A stretch of DNA of 37,746 bases from Deltaproteobacteria bacterium RBG_16_49_23 (GCA_001798855.1 MGQQ01000141.1:1-37746), one strand, 5' to 3'; counted from the stretch's first letter, positions 8,534 to 17,148 are shown. Notes: generated from the letters alone by a model not told the origin. Made by a program: numbers and translations.

Positions 8534-9553
8534 TTACCCCTTTAACAAAACGACCAGCGCTGTAATCAGGAGATTGATCAGCGCCAGGGGAAATAGAATC
8601 TTCCAGCCAAATTTCATGATCTGATCGTAACGGAGCCTCGGGAAGGTTCCCCTCTGCCAGATGAAGAAGAAGCAGAAAACGAAGAGCTTTCCGCAGAACC
8701 AGACCACCCCTGGAATGAAATCGAGCTGAGGCAGAGGAGCCTGCCACCCCCCCCAGAAGAGCGTCACGGCTAATGCGCCCATCGTGATCATATGGGCATA
8801 TTCGGCCATGAAGAAAAGGGCAAATTTCATGCTGCTGTATTCGATATTAAACCCGCAGGCCAGTTCCGATTCCGACTCCGGCATATCGAAGGGGGTCCGG
8901 TTGATCTCCGCCAGACCGCAGATGATGTAGAGAACGAAGGCTACGGGTTGATACCAGATGTTCCAGTTCCAGAACCCGCCTGCCTGCTGGTGGATGATGT
9001 CCGACAACCGGAGGCTTTGGGAGAGGATGATCACTCCGATGATCGAAATGCCAAGGGCGACCTCGTAGCTGATCATCTGAGCGGCGGCGCGCAGCGAACC
9101 GGTCAGACCGAACTTATTGCCTGAGGACCAGCCTCCCAAGACGATCCCAAACTCCCCGAGGGAGGCAATCCCGAAGATGTAGAGAAGCCCGATATCGATG
9201 TCCGCAATCCGGAGTTTGACCACCCAGTTCGTCCCGGGAATCGTGAACTCATTTCCAAAAGGGATGACCGCAAAGAGAGCGATGGCCGAGATGATTGAAA
9301 TCATGGGTGAAATAACGAAGATCGCCTTATCCGCCCTTCCCGGAACAAGATCCTCCTTGAAGAAGGCCTTGATGCCATCCGAAAAAGGCTGAAGCAGTCC
9401 GAAGGGACCGCAGCGGTTGGGACCAAAACGGATCTGGATGTGTCCCAGGACCTTCCGCTCCAGCCAGGTCAGATAGGCCACGGAGAGCATCAGGCAAGCA
9501 AAGACCACCACACACTTTACAACCGTCTCGATGAGAAGATATAAGACCTGCAT
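8534..9553 (-). CDS. nuoH: NADH-quinone oxidoreductase subunit H
   Basis: Membrane subunit that forms most of the quinone chamber, 339 aa, eight to nine helices. Diagnostic motifs are TWLERKVLGHIQIRFGPNRCGPFGLLQPFSDGIK, LGGWSSGNKFGLTGSLRAAAQMISYEVALG, AEINRTPFDMPESESELACGFNIEYSSMKFALFF (the acidic E-channel loop), and RYDQIMKFGWKILFPLALINL. All charged residues of the quinone loop are present. An AGGAG lies before the ATG at 9553. Confidence 0.97.
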   Translation of the reverse strand: MQVLYLLIETVVKCVVVFACLMLSVAYLTWLERKVLGHIQIRFGPNRCGPFGLLQPFSDGIKAFFKEDLVPGRADKAIFVISPMISIISAIALFAVIPFGNEFTIPGTNWVVKLRIADIDIGLLYIFGIASLGEFGIVLGGWSSGNKFGLTGSLRAAAQMISYEVALGISIIGVIILSQSLRLSDIIHQQAGGFWNWNIWYQPVAFVLYIICGLAEINRTPFDMPESESELACGFNIEYSSMKFALFFMAEYAHMITMGALAVTLFWGGWQAPLPQLDFIPGVVWFCGKLFVFCFFFIWQRGTFPRLRYDQIMKFGWKILFPLALINLLITALVVLLKG

Positions 9554-9583
9554 CCTGCTTCTCCTCTAAACCCCTTTTTTCAG

Positions 9584-11536
9584 CTAAACCGCAAAAAGCC
9601 CGACCCGCACGCATCGGAGGCAGCGCTCGGCCTCCTTCTGTGCGACCGGAATCAAAAATCCCTTCTCCACTTCATCAAAGATCCACTTTCTCGAATCAGG
9701 AGGAAGCAGCTCCAGGATTGCCCTCTTCTGGCCTCCCGGCATGAGGATCTTCTCATCCTTGTTGTAAACTTTGATCTTTTCAACCAGAGTCTCCAGCCGC
9801 TCCTCCTCCGATTCCGTGACCTCTCTTCCCCGCAGAAAGGCATCGATCTTATCCGCTGCCCTCTTTCCATGGCCCCCTGCGCGGACGAGGACATCCGGAC
9901 CGATCATGCAATCTCCTCCCGAAAAGACCCCTTCCCGGCTGGTTTGAAATGTCCCTTCCTGCACTGCGATGGTGGAGCGCTTTGTTGTCTTCACCCCGTC
10001 CTTCTCGTCGAAAAAGGAGAGATCGATCGCCTGGCCAATGGCGGGGATGACAATATCCGCCTCGATGAAGAACTCCGAGCCTTTAATCGGGACAGGCCTC
10101 CGCCTTCCGCTCTCATCCGGCTCGCCTAATTCCATCCGGATGCATTCCATGCCGGTCACTTTTCCATCTTTTGCAATGATCCGGACCGGATTGCAGAGGT
10201 AATGGAATTTTACGCCCTCCTCTTCGGCATCGTGAATCTCCACGCGGTCGGCCGGCATCTCCTTCTTTGTCCGGCGATAGACCAGGTTGACATCCGACTT
10301 GCCGATCCGGAAAGAGGAACGGACGCAGTCGATTGCCACATTTCCACCGCCCACGACAACCACTTTCTTGCCTTCGGGATAGGGGTCTCTTCCGAGGTTG
10401 ATCTCTAAGAGGTAATAAACTCCAGGGATAAACCCTTTATATCCTTTATCCTCTCCCTCAACCCCCATCGGCGTATTGGTGTGGGCGCCCACGGCAATGT
10501 AAATGGCTTTGTATCCCTGGTCGAACATCTGGGAAAGGGTGATGTCTTTTCCCACCTGGATGTTATACCGGATCTCCGCGCCCATCTTTTCCACGACGCT
10601 CGCTTCATATTTCACGATATCTCGCGGAAGCCTGTAGTCCGGGATGCCAACGGCGGCCATGCCTCCGGGTTCTCCCAATCTTTCAAAAACGGTGACGGGA
10701 TACCCTTTGAGGCTGAGGTAGTAGGCGCAGGTGAGACCCGAAGGCCCCGCGCCGATGATAGCCACCTTCTCGGAATGGGCAGGGATGTTCGTTGCCTCCG
10801 GTCCCTTTCGCATTTCGAGTTCATAATCCGCCACAAATCGCTTCAGCCACTTGATGGAGATGCATTCATCCAGATTCTGCCGCCTGCAGTTATCCTCACA
10901 GGGGCGGATGCAGACCCTTCCTAAAACACCTGCAAGACAGGTCGCTTCCCGGATGGCCGAGAGCGATTCCGTGAACCGGCCTTCTTTGATCAACTCCACG
11001 TAGCGGGAGATGGGAAGATGCGAGGGGCAGGCGCTTTCGCATGGAGCGGTCACTTTCACCTTATACTCTTCCCGCGGGCTCTTCTTCTTCGATTGAATCG
11101 CCTCGGTAAACTCTCCCTTAAAATGGCCGATGGCATGGAGCACGGGTCTTGGACCGGTCTGTCCAAGATTGCATTTTGAACTCTTCAGAATCATCTCGCC
11201 CAAATATTTCAGTCGTTCCAGATCCTCCGCTTTCCCCTCACCCTCAGCAATCCGGTTAAGAAGGGTTGACATGATCCGTGTTCCCACCCGGCATGGCGTG
11301 CATTTTCCGCATGATTCCTTCTGAACCGCTTCCATGTAAGCCCGGATGAGATCGACCATATTGACTCCGGGATCCCGGATGGCCATCCCGTCCCAGCCGA
11401 TGAAGGCCCGAATCTTCTTCTCTCTGTCAAATTCAAGGGGAAGATTGAGATTGGGGACAGGTTGCCTCTCTCCCTCCGGTTTTCCCCGGTTATCCACAAC
11501 CGCTCCACCCCAACTGCTAAAAAGGATATCTGTCAT
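9584..11536 (-). CDS. NuoF C-terminal iron-sulfur domain fused to GltD-like NAD(P)H oxidoreductase
   Basis: Flavin- and iron-sulfur protein of 650 aa in the place where nuoE, nuoF and nuoG would stand. Residues about 45-145 match the C-terminal part of NuoF, with the cluster N3 motif SCGKCTPCRVGT and the later Cys in SSKCNLGQTGP. Residues about 160-620 match the small subunit of glutamate synthase (GltD): an N-terminal cluster domain (CESACPSHLP, CIRPCEDNCRR), the FAD fold VAIIGAGPSGLTCAYYL, the NAD(P) fold VVVVGGGNVAIDCVRSSFR, and GVFSGGDCMIGP. The tail has a CLRC pair. The NADH/FMN domain of NuoF is absent, so pyridine nucleotide would have to bind in the GltD half. It lies between nuoD and nuoH. 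Its role as the electron entry module is inferred. Confidence 0.88.
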   Translation of the reverse strand: MTDILFSSWGGAVVDNRGKPEGERQPVPNLNLPLEFDREKKIRAFIGWDGMAIRDPGVNMVDLIRAYMEAVQKESCGKCTPCRVGTRIMSTLLNRIAEGEGKAEDLERLKYLGEMILKSSKCNLGQTGPRPVLHAIGHFKGEFTEAIQSKKKSPREEYKVKVTAPCESACPSHLPISRYVELIKEGRFTESLSAIREATCLAGVLGRVCIRPCEDNCRRQNLDECISIKWLKRFVADYELEMRKGPEATNIPAHSEKVAIIGAGPSGLTCAYYLSLKGYPVTVFERLGEPGGMAAVGIPDYRLPRDIVKYEASVVEKMGAEIRYNIQVGKDITLSQMFDQGYKAIYIAVGAHTNTPMGVEGEDKGYKGFIPGVYYLLEINLGRDPYPEGKKVVVVGGGNVAIDCVRSSFRIGKSDVNLVYRRTKKEMPADRVEIHDAEEEGVKFHYLCNPVRIIAKDGKVTGMECIRMELGEPDESGRRRPVPIKGSEFFIEADIVIPAIGQAIDLSFFDEKDGVKTTKRSTIAVQEGTFQTSREGVFSGGDCMIGPDVLVRAGGHGKRAADKIDAFLRGREVTESEEERLETLVEKIKVYNKDEKILMPGGQKRAILELLPPDSRKWIFDEVEKGFLIPVAQKEAERCLRCVRVGLFAV

Positions 11537-11544
11537 AGTAACCC

Positions 11545-11681
11545 CTTCTACAAGCAGAATAATGGAAAATTGGAATGATGGACAAAGGAAGCTCCGCTTC
11601 CCTCATGCTAATTCATTAATGTTTTCTGCTTATTTGTATTCCCAATATTCCAATATTCCAGTGTTCCATTCTTCCTTTCTT
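11545..11681. repeat. Fold-back sequence in the gap before the NuoF-GltD gene
   Basis: The nuoD to NuoF-GltD gap holds AAGCAGAA and, about 60 bases away, its inverse TTCTGCTT. A GGAAGC/GCTTCC hairpin lies between them, and short ATTCCAAT-type repeats follow. No coding content is seen. It resembles a further class of intergenic repeat. Confidence 0.5.
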
Positions 11682-12854
11682 TTACCGATCGATTTCTCCC
11701 AGAACGATATCAATGCTTCCTATTGCGGAGACTACATCTGCGATCAGGCTCCCCTCGATCATTTTCGGAAGGGCGCTCAAGTTGAGGAAAGAGGGAGGCC
11801 GGATTCTCATCCTTAAGGGTCGATTCGATCCGTCACTCACAATATAGAACCCCAGTTCTCCCTTCGAGGCCTCCACACTCGCGTAGACCTCTCCTTGGGG
11901 CGGCTTGAAGCCTTCGGAGGCAATCTTGAAATGCCTGATCAGGGAGGCAATATCCGTGAGGACCATCTCTTTGGGAGGCAGAACCACTTTCGGATCGTCC
12001 GCAAGGACAGGGCCTTCTGGCAAGCGGTCCAATGCCTGCTTCACAATCAAGTTTGACCATTCCATTTCTCTCAAGCGGACATAGTACCGGTCATAGACAT
12101 CGCCGACAGAGCCTGTGGGAATGTCGAATTCAAAATCCTCATAACCCGAATAGGGAAATGCTTTTCTCACATCCCACTTCACCCCGGAACCCCGAAGTGT
12201 GGGCCCGGTCACGCCCCAGTTGATCGCGTCCTCCTTTGAGATAATCCCCACTTCCTTGGTCCGTTTCAGCCAGATTACGTTTTTCGTCAACAGGGTCTCA
12301 TACTCCTTCATGTGGCCCGGAAACGCTTCGACAAAATTCTTGATCTTTCCTTCGATGCCATCCGGAAGATCTTTGGAAACCCCGCCGATTCTCAGGTAGG
12401 TCGGGGTCAGCCTGCCGCCGGAGACTTCTTCAAAGATCTTCAAAATCTCTTCCCGTTCCCGGAAATTGTAAAAGAGAAGGGTCATGGCGCCGATATCCAG
12501 GGCATGGGTTCCCAGCCAGATGAGATGAGCCGCAATCCTTTGAAGCTCGGTCATCATCACCCTCAGGTATTGGGCTCGCTTGGGAACCTCAATCCCCAGA
12601 AGTTTTTCAACGGCCAGGACATAGGCCAGGTTATTTCCCATTGCATTGGTGTAGTCCAACCGGTCGGTGAGGGGAATGACCTGATGATAGGTTTTGGCTT
12701 CAGCCAATTTTTCAACCCCCCGATGGAGGTGTCCGATATGGGGAGTTGCCTTTACAATCACTTCTCCATCCAGTTCCAACACAAGCCTCAACACTCCGTG
12801 AGTGGCGGGGTGCTGGGGCCCCATGTTGATGGTCATCAATCGTGTCTCTGCCAT
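11682..12854 (-). CDS. nuoD: NADH-quinone oxidoreductase subunit D
   Basis: 49 kDa-type peripheral subunit that lines the quinone site with NuoB, 390 aa. Recognised by INMGPQHPATHGVLRL, HIGHLHRGVEKLAE (His of the quinone site), DRLDYTNAMGNNLAYVLAVEKLLGI, and the C-terminal IGSIDIVLGEIDR. The hydrogenase-type Cys ligands are absent, as expected for a true NuoD rather than an energy-converting hydrogenase. It starts at 12854, one base after the nuoC stop codon, with GAGGTC upstream; the longer frame would need TTG and would overlap nuoC. Confidence 0.96.
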   Translation of the reverse strand: MAETRLMTINMGPQHPATHGVLRLVLELDGEVIVKATPHIGHLHRGVEKLAEAKTYHQVIPLTDRLDYTNAMGNNLAYVLAVEKLLGIEVPKRAQYLRVMMTELQRIAAHLIWLGTHALDIGAMTLLFYNFREREEILKIFEEVSGGRLTPTYLRIGGVSKDLPDGIEGKIKNFVEAFPGHMKEYETLLTKNVIWLKRTKEVGIISKEDAINWGVTGPTLRGSGVKWDVRKAFPYSGYEDFEFDIPTGSVGDVYDRYYVRLREMEWSNLIVKQALDRLPEGPVLADDPKVVLPPKEMVLTDIASLIRHFKIASEGFKPPQGEVYASVEASKGELGFYIVSDGSNRPLRMRIRPPSFLNLSALPKMIEGSLIADVVSAIGSIDIVLGEIDR

Positions 12855-12855
12855 T

Positions 12856-13344
12856 TCAGACCTCGGGGACAAAGGGTTTGTCAAAGTCCGGTCCTTCAAC
12901 CGGGTAATCTTTTCTCAAGGGGTGGCCTTCGTAACCATCCCAGAGGAGAATTCTTCTCAGGTCCGGATGGTTCTCAAAGGGGATCCCGAAAAGATCGTAG
13001 ACCTCTCTCTCCAGCCAGTTGGCCGCCTTCCAGATCGATTCAACGCTCACCGCCGATTCGCCCAATTCGACCCTTGTCTTCAGCCTCAATCGATCGTTGG
13101 TCTTGAAGGAATAGAGGAGATAGACCACTTCAAAGCGAGGGCTCTGTGGAAAATAGTCCACCCCGCAGAGATCCGTCAGCATATGGTACTGGAGATCGGG
13201 GTCGGTGTAGAGAAATCGACAAACTTCAAAGATATCCTTCTTCGGCACGGTGACATTGACTTCTCCCCGAAAGCTCGTCACCTCCAGAATCGAAGAAGGA
13301 TCTTTTTCTCTTAACTTCTTCACGGCAGGGTGAATCTCTACCAT
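12856..13344 (-). CDS. nuoC: NADH-quinone oxidoreductase subunit C
   Basis: 30 kDa-type peripheral subunit, 162 aa, no cofactor of its own. The diagnostic block WLEREVYDLFGIPFENHPDLRRILLWDGYEGHPLRKDYP is complete. It is separate from NuoD, not fused as in Escherichia coli. It starts four bases after the nuoB stop codon and ends one base before nuoD, so the block is tightly coupled. Confidence 0.96.
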   Translation of the reverse strand: MVEIHPAVKKLREKDPSSILEVTSFRGEVNVTVPKKDIFEVCRFLYTDPDLQYHMLTDLCGVDYFPQSPRFEVVYLLYSFKTNDRLRLKTRVELGESAVSVESIWKAANWLEREVYDLFGIPFENHPDLRRILLWDGYEGHPLRKDYPVEGPDFDKPFVPEV

Positions 13345-13348
13345 CGTT

Positions 13349-13858
13349 CTATCCTTTCATTTCAAGGGTGCTCCTGACATTCTTCCGATCCGCAAGGGTC
13401 TCCTTTTCGATCTTCTTCTGGAGTTCTAAGATCGCTGTAAGGAGCGACTCCGGCCTGGGGGGGCAACCCGGCACATAGACATCCACGGGAAGTATTTGAT
13501 CTACGCCCTGGACCACACTGTAGGTTTTGAAGATCCCGCCTGAGCAGGCGCAGGCTCCATAGGCGATGACCCATTTAGGCTCCGGCATCTGCTCGTAGAT
13601 GCGTTTGACCATGGGCGCCATCTTCTTGGTCAGCGTCCCGGCCACAATCATAAGATCCGCTTGCCGGGGGGACGGCCTGAAAACCTCTGAACCGAATCTC
13701 GAAATATCCCACGTCGCCGAACTGGTGACGATCATCTCCAGGGCGCATCAGGCCAAGCCAAAGGTCACCGGCCAGATCGAATATTTCCGGCCCCAGTTGA
13801 CAACCTTGTCCAGGACCGGCATCAAAGGGGTTTTTTCAAGGTAGGTTTCTATTCCCAT
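13349..13858 (-). CDS. nuoB: NADH-quinone oxidoreductase subunit B with in-frame UGA at the first N2 cysteine (possible selenoprotein)
   Basis: Subunit that carries terminal cluster N2, 169 aa if the UGA at 13748-13750 is read through. The N-terminal 36 codons end in [16 protein letters not shown]; then UGA, then CALEMIVTS and the rest of NuoB ([37 protein letters not shown]). In NuoB the motif is FGLACC, so the UGA stands exactly at the first Cys. From the second Cys (38) to Cys103 and Cys132 the spacings are 65 and 29, the same as in Thermus Nqo6 as I recall it, so nothing is inserted or lost. Start 13858 overlaps the end of nuoA and has AAAGGAG upstream. The open question is Sec insertion against a nonsense mutation or sequencing error. 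A product starting at the next ATG (13735) would lack both N2 cysteines of the pair. Confidence 0.85.
13712..13730 (-). promoter_or_regulatory. SECIS-like stem-loop downstream of the nuoB UGA
   Basis: CGTC pairs with GACG, then one A-C mismatch, then CC with GG, closing the loop AGTTC. The apical loop begins 25 bases after the UGA, within the spacing accepted for bacterial SECIS elements, and contains GU as in the Escherichia coli fdhF element. The stem is short and was found by eye; no energy was computed. Confidence 0.4.
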
Positions 13859-14205
13859 TCCAATGCTCCTTTTTTCCAGATATAGATGTAAGCGATGAGC
13901 AGAATCCCAATGAATACGGCCATTGAGATAAAACCGAAGACCCTCAATTCCTTGAAGACCACTGCCCAGGGATAGAGGAAGACAATCTCAATATCAAAGA
14001 TTAAAAAAAGCAGGGCGATGACGTAGTATTTGATCGGGATCCTCCGGAAGGAAGAACCGTATGTGCTCATGCCGCATTCGAAAGGGGCCTCTTTCAGGGC
14101 TGTTCGTTTTCTCTGGCCCAGGAGATAGGAGGCGGTAATGGCAAAACAGGCGAAGATAACGGCAATGGCAAAATAAAAGAGAATGGGAAGATAATCGATC
14201 AGCAT
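13849..14205 (-). CDS. nuoA: NADH-quinone oxidoreductase subunit A
   Basis: Small membrane subunit, first gene of the operon, 118 aa with three helices. Signature: PFECGMSTYGSSFRRIPIKYYVIALLFLIFDIEIVFLYPWAV, which contains the conserved loop Cys at the quinone entry and the FDIE acidic motif. Its last ten bases overlap the nuoB start, and the ribosome binding site of nuoB lies inside nuoA. A TTGACA promoter lies about 45-70 bases upstream. Confidence 0.96.
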   Translation of the reverse strand: MLIDYLPILFYFAIAVIFACFAITASYLLGQRKRTALKEAPFECGMSTYGSSFRRIPIKYYVIALLFLIFDIEIVFLYPWAVVFKELRVFGFISMAVFIGILLIAYIYIWKKGALEWE

Positions 14206-14246
14206 CTTACCCCCCTATTTGTGAAAAGTTTCTTCATCAGTGCAAC

Positions 14247-14275
14247 AAACTACAAAATTGCCTATTTTTTGTCAA
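14247..14275 (-). promoter_or_regulatory. Sigma70-type promoter of the nuo operon
   Basis: On the minus strand a perfect TTGACA (14270-14275) and TAGTTT (14247-14252) are separated by 17 bases, about 42 bases before the nuoA start. The -35 context GCTTGACAAA is the same as at the fdhA promoter (17252-17257). Confidence 0.65.
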
Positions 14276-14392
14276 GCAAAATCTTACAACAAATCAGAGC
14301 AAGTTTTACTTCCTTATAATGAATATAACTTATTGTTTTTTTTAATTTATATCTTAATTTCCTTCTTAAAAAATCGGAAATCTCAGTCCCCT

Positions 14393-14442
14393 CTCGCCTC
14401 CTCCCTCTCCCCGTTGGGGAGAGGGGAAGGGTGAGGGGGGAT
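14393..14442. repeat. CCCTCTCCCC-type hairpin between fdhA and nuo promoter
   Basis: CCTCCCTCTCCCCGTTGGGG continues into its inverse (GGGGAGAGGGG...GGTGAGGGGG), a long imperfect hairpin 10 bases downstream of the fdhA stop codon. The sequence type is a dispersed repeat. It may also attenuate read-through from fdhA, but no T-run follows it. Confidence 0.5.
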
Positions 14443-14452
14443 TTCAAATCTT

Positions 14453-17125
14453 TTAGCTCCCCTGTTTCTCGATTCTCACGGTGGACACCTTCAGATCCGT
14501 AATCTTCGATTCAGGGTCCAGCACCGTATTGGTGATAATATTGACAGGGGCTTCTGCAAAATGAAATTTGGCAAAAACCACTCCAGCAGGCACCCTGTCC
14601 GTAATCTTCACCTTCGAAATAAATTCACCCCTCCTGCCCACAATCTTCACCCGGTCTCCATCCACTACTCCGAGTTTCTTCGAATCGGATGGGTTTAATT
14701 CCAAAAAGTTTTCAGGGCACATCTGATTGAGGATTTTGACCCTCCTGGTCATGGTGCCCCCATGATAATGGTAATAATCTCTCCCGGTGCTCATAATAAA
14801 CGGGTAATCCTTGTCAGGCACTTCGGGAGGAGGGGTATAATCTACCGGAACAAAGAGCCCCTTCCCTCGCACAATCCTGCCCTTATGGAGGATGGGCGTC
14901 CCGGGATGATTTACATCCGGGCAGGGCCACTGGATGCCTCCGGATTCCAATCGTCCATAGGTGATGCCCGCATATTGCGGAGTGACCGTCCTGATCTCTT
15001 CGAAGATCTCTTCCGGAGTTCCGTAGGTCATCGGGTAGCCCAATCTCGATGAGAGGTCACAGATGATCTTCCAGTCCGGCAGGACTCCCTTTGGTCCTTC
15101 CACCACTTTCCTCACCCTCTGAACTCTTCTTTCGGTGTTTACAAAGGTTCCATCCTTTTCCAGGAAACAGAGAGAGGGAAAGATAACATGGGCCATTTTT
15201 CCGGTTTCAGTTAAAAAGATGTCCTGAACGATGAGAAGTTCCAGTCTGGCATAGGCCTTCTCCAGATGGGAAAGGTCAGGGTCCGTGACCATGGGGTTTT
15301 CACCCATGATGTACATGGCCTTTATCTTTCCATCAAGAGCCGCCTTGCTCATTTCAACCACAGTTAACCCAGGCTTCCCTGAGAGTGGAACGCCCCAGTG
15401 GCTTTCAAATTTATCCTTCATCTCTCTTAAAGCCACTCCCTGGTATCCCGGATAGACGTTGGACAGGCAGCCCATGTCGCATGCGCCCTGGACATTATTC
15501 TGGCCTCTCAGGGGATTGACGCCGCTTCCCGGTTTTCCCAGTTGGCCGCAGAGAAGGGCAAGGTTTGAAATCGCTTTTACCCCATTCGTTCCTGAAGAAT
15601 GCTGCGTGATGCCCATGCAATAGAGGATGGCTCCATTTCTTGCCGAGCCATACATCCGTGCGGCCATGATCAACTTCTCTTTAGGAATCCCGGTGACCTC
15701 TTCAACAAACTCCGGCGTATATCGGGAAACCTTCTCCTTGACTGCATCAAATGCTTCTGTATGCTGGTCGATAAATGGTTTATTATAAAGTCCCTCCTGA
15801 ATGATAATGTGGGCAAGACCATTCAACCATAGGATATCGTCTCCGGGTCTGGGTTGAAGCCAGAGCGTGGCTTCTTCGACCAGGTCTATCTTTCTCGGAT
15901 CGACGACAATGATCTTGGCCCCATGGAACCGGGCGCGATTCCTCAGCAACATTCCGATGACGGGATGAGTCTCTGTCGTGTTGCTGCCTGTGACCAGCAA
16001 GACATCCGCTTCTTTCAGATCTGCAATGGAATTGGTCATGGCTCCGGAACCTAGCGTCGTGGCCAGCCCGACCACCGTGCTGGAGTGTCAGAGACGGGCG
16101 CAATGGTCCACATTGTTCGTGCCGATGGCGGCCCGGATCAATTTCTGGAAGACATAATTCTCCTCACAGGTGACCCTTGCTGAGGCAAGGCCCGCAATAC
16201 TGTCAGGGCCGTGTTTCTCCTTGATCTCTTTTAGTTTCCCGGAGACATGGGTCAGGGCCTCCTCCCAGCTCGCTTCTCTTAAATTACCATTCTCCCTGAT
16301 CAGGGGAGTGCGAAGCCTTTCAGGGCTGTTCACGAATTCGAACCCGAATCTTCCCTTTACGCAGAGGGACCCATTGTTGGTTCCCAGGCCTTCATGGGTG
16401 GTGACTTTGATCATCCGGTTGCCGACCGCATTCGCTTCGAGCGTACAGCCCACTCCGCAATAGCCGCATACCGTCGTAACCCTTTTCGCCTGCCATGTCC
16501 TTCCCTTGATGGGACTGAGATTCTCCGTGAGGGCTCCGACCGGACAGGCAGCCAGGCATTCTCCGCACTGGATACACCTTTCGGGCCTTACCGCCTCAAC
16601 CCTGGTGTTGAAGCCAGTCTCCTGAAGATCGAGAACCTCCCTTCCCACTATCTCTCTGCAGGCCCGGATGCATCGGCTGCACAGGATACAGCGATTGGGA
16701 TGGTATTTGATAGCCGTTGTGGCATAGGTTTTGTATTCTTTGATGGGGGCATCGACCTGATACTCCGCCTTCTGAAGCCCATACTCATAGACATAATCCT
16801 GCAGATCGCATTCTCCCCCCTTGTCGCAGACCGGACATTCGACAGGGTGCCTCACCAGTAAGAACTGAAGGACCTCTTTTCTCAACTCCCGCATCTTCGG
16901 GGTATCGGTTTCGATCACCATGCCATCCGTGGCCCGTGTGTTGCAGGCCGTGACAGGATTTTCAAGACCCTGAACCTCTACCACACACATCCTGCACATG
17001 CCTGTGGGAATGAGCCCCTCCATATGGCATAGCGTCGGGATGCGCACCCCGTTCATCTGCGCAATCCGAAGAATGGTTGGGCCTTCTTCTGTCTCAATGA
17101 CTTTCCCGTTGATGGTAATTCTCAT
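14453..17125 (-). CDS. fdhA: Formate dehydrogenase alpha subunit, selenoprotein, NuoG-like N-terminus
   Basis: Molybdopterin (or tungsten) formate dehydrogenase, 890 aa, oxidising formate to CO2 or the reverse. Residues about 1-75 are a [2Fe-2S] ferredoxin domain (Cys33, 44, 47, 61). HPVECPVCDKGGECDLQ follows as in NuoG, then two [4Fe-4S] motifs (CILCSRCIRAC, CIQCGECLAACP). The catalytic part starts at VCGYCGVGCTLEA. The in-frame UGA at 16088-16090 is residue 346, in DHCARL-U-HSSTV, the known Sec site of FdhF-type enzymes. The frame is open on both sides of it (C-terminal half through WPCPDVNHPGTPILHKG). The start at 17125 has AGGAGA upstream; the longer frame lacks one. It has its own promoter. 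A later paralogue in this window has Cys at the same site. Confidence 0.93.
16053..16081 (-). promoter_or_regulatory. SECIS-like stem-loop downstream of the fdhA UGA
   Basis: GTGGTC (16070-16075) pairs with GGCCAC (16059-16064) around the loop GGGCT. AGC/GCT can close an outer stem after an internal loop. The loop starts 19 bases after the UGA. A U near the top can bulge as in the Escherichia coli element. Position and shape fit a bacterial SECIS; the loop sequence is not canonical. Confidence 0.55.
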
Positions 17126-17148
17126 CGCGATTTTCTCCTGCAGAAAAT

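Noticed and set aside
13349..13735. Shortened nuoB starting at the internal ATG
   Set aside because: This start has no good ribosome binding site and would remove the tandem cysteines and the first 41 residues, while the full frame starts in perfect coupling with nuoA.
14393..14442. Intrinsic terminator of fdhA
   Set aside because: The stem is strong, but no T-run follows and the sequence is a dispersed repeat, so it is listed as a repeat only.
14453..16075. Separate gene for the C-terminal part of formate dehydrogenase
   Set aside because: It is in the same frame as the upstream part, and the only break is a UGA at the known Sec position, so both parts are one selenoprotein gene and not a frameshifted pseudogene.
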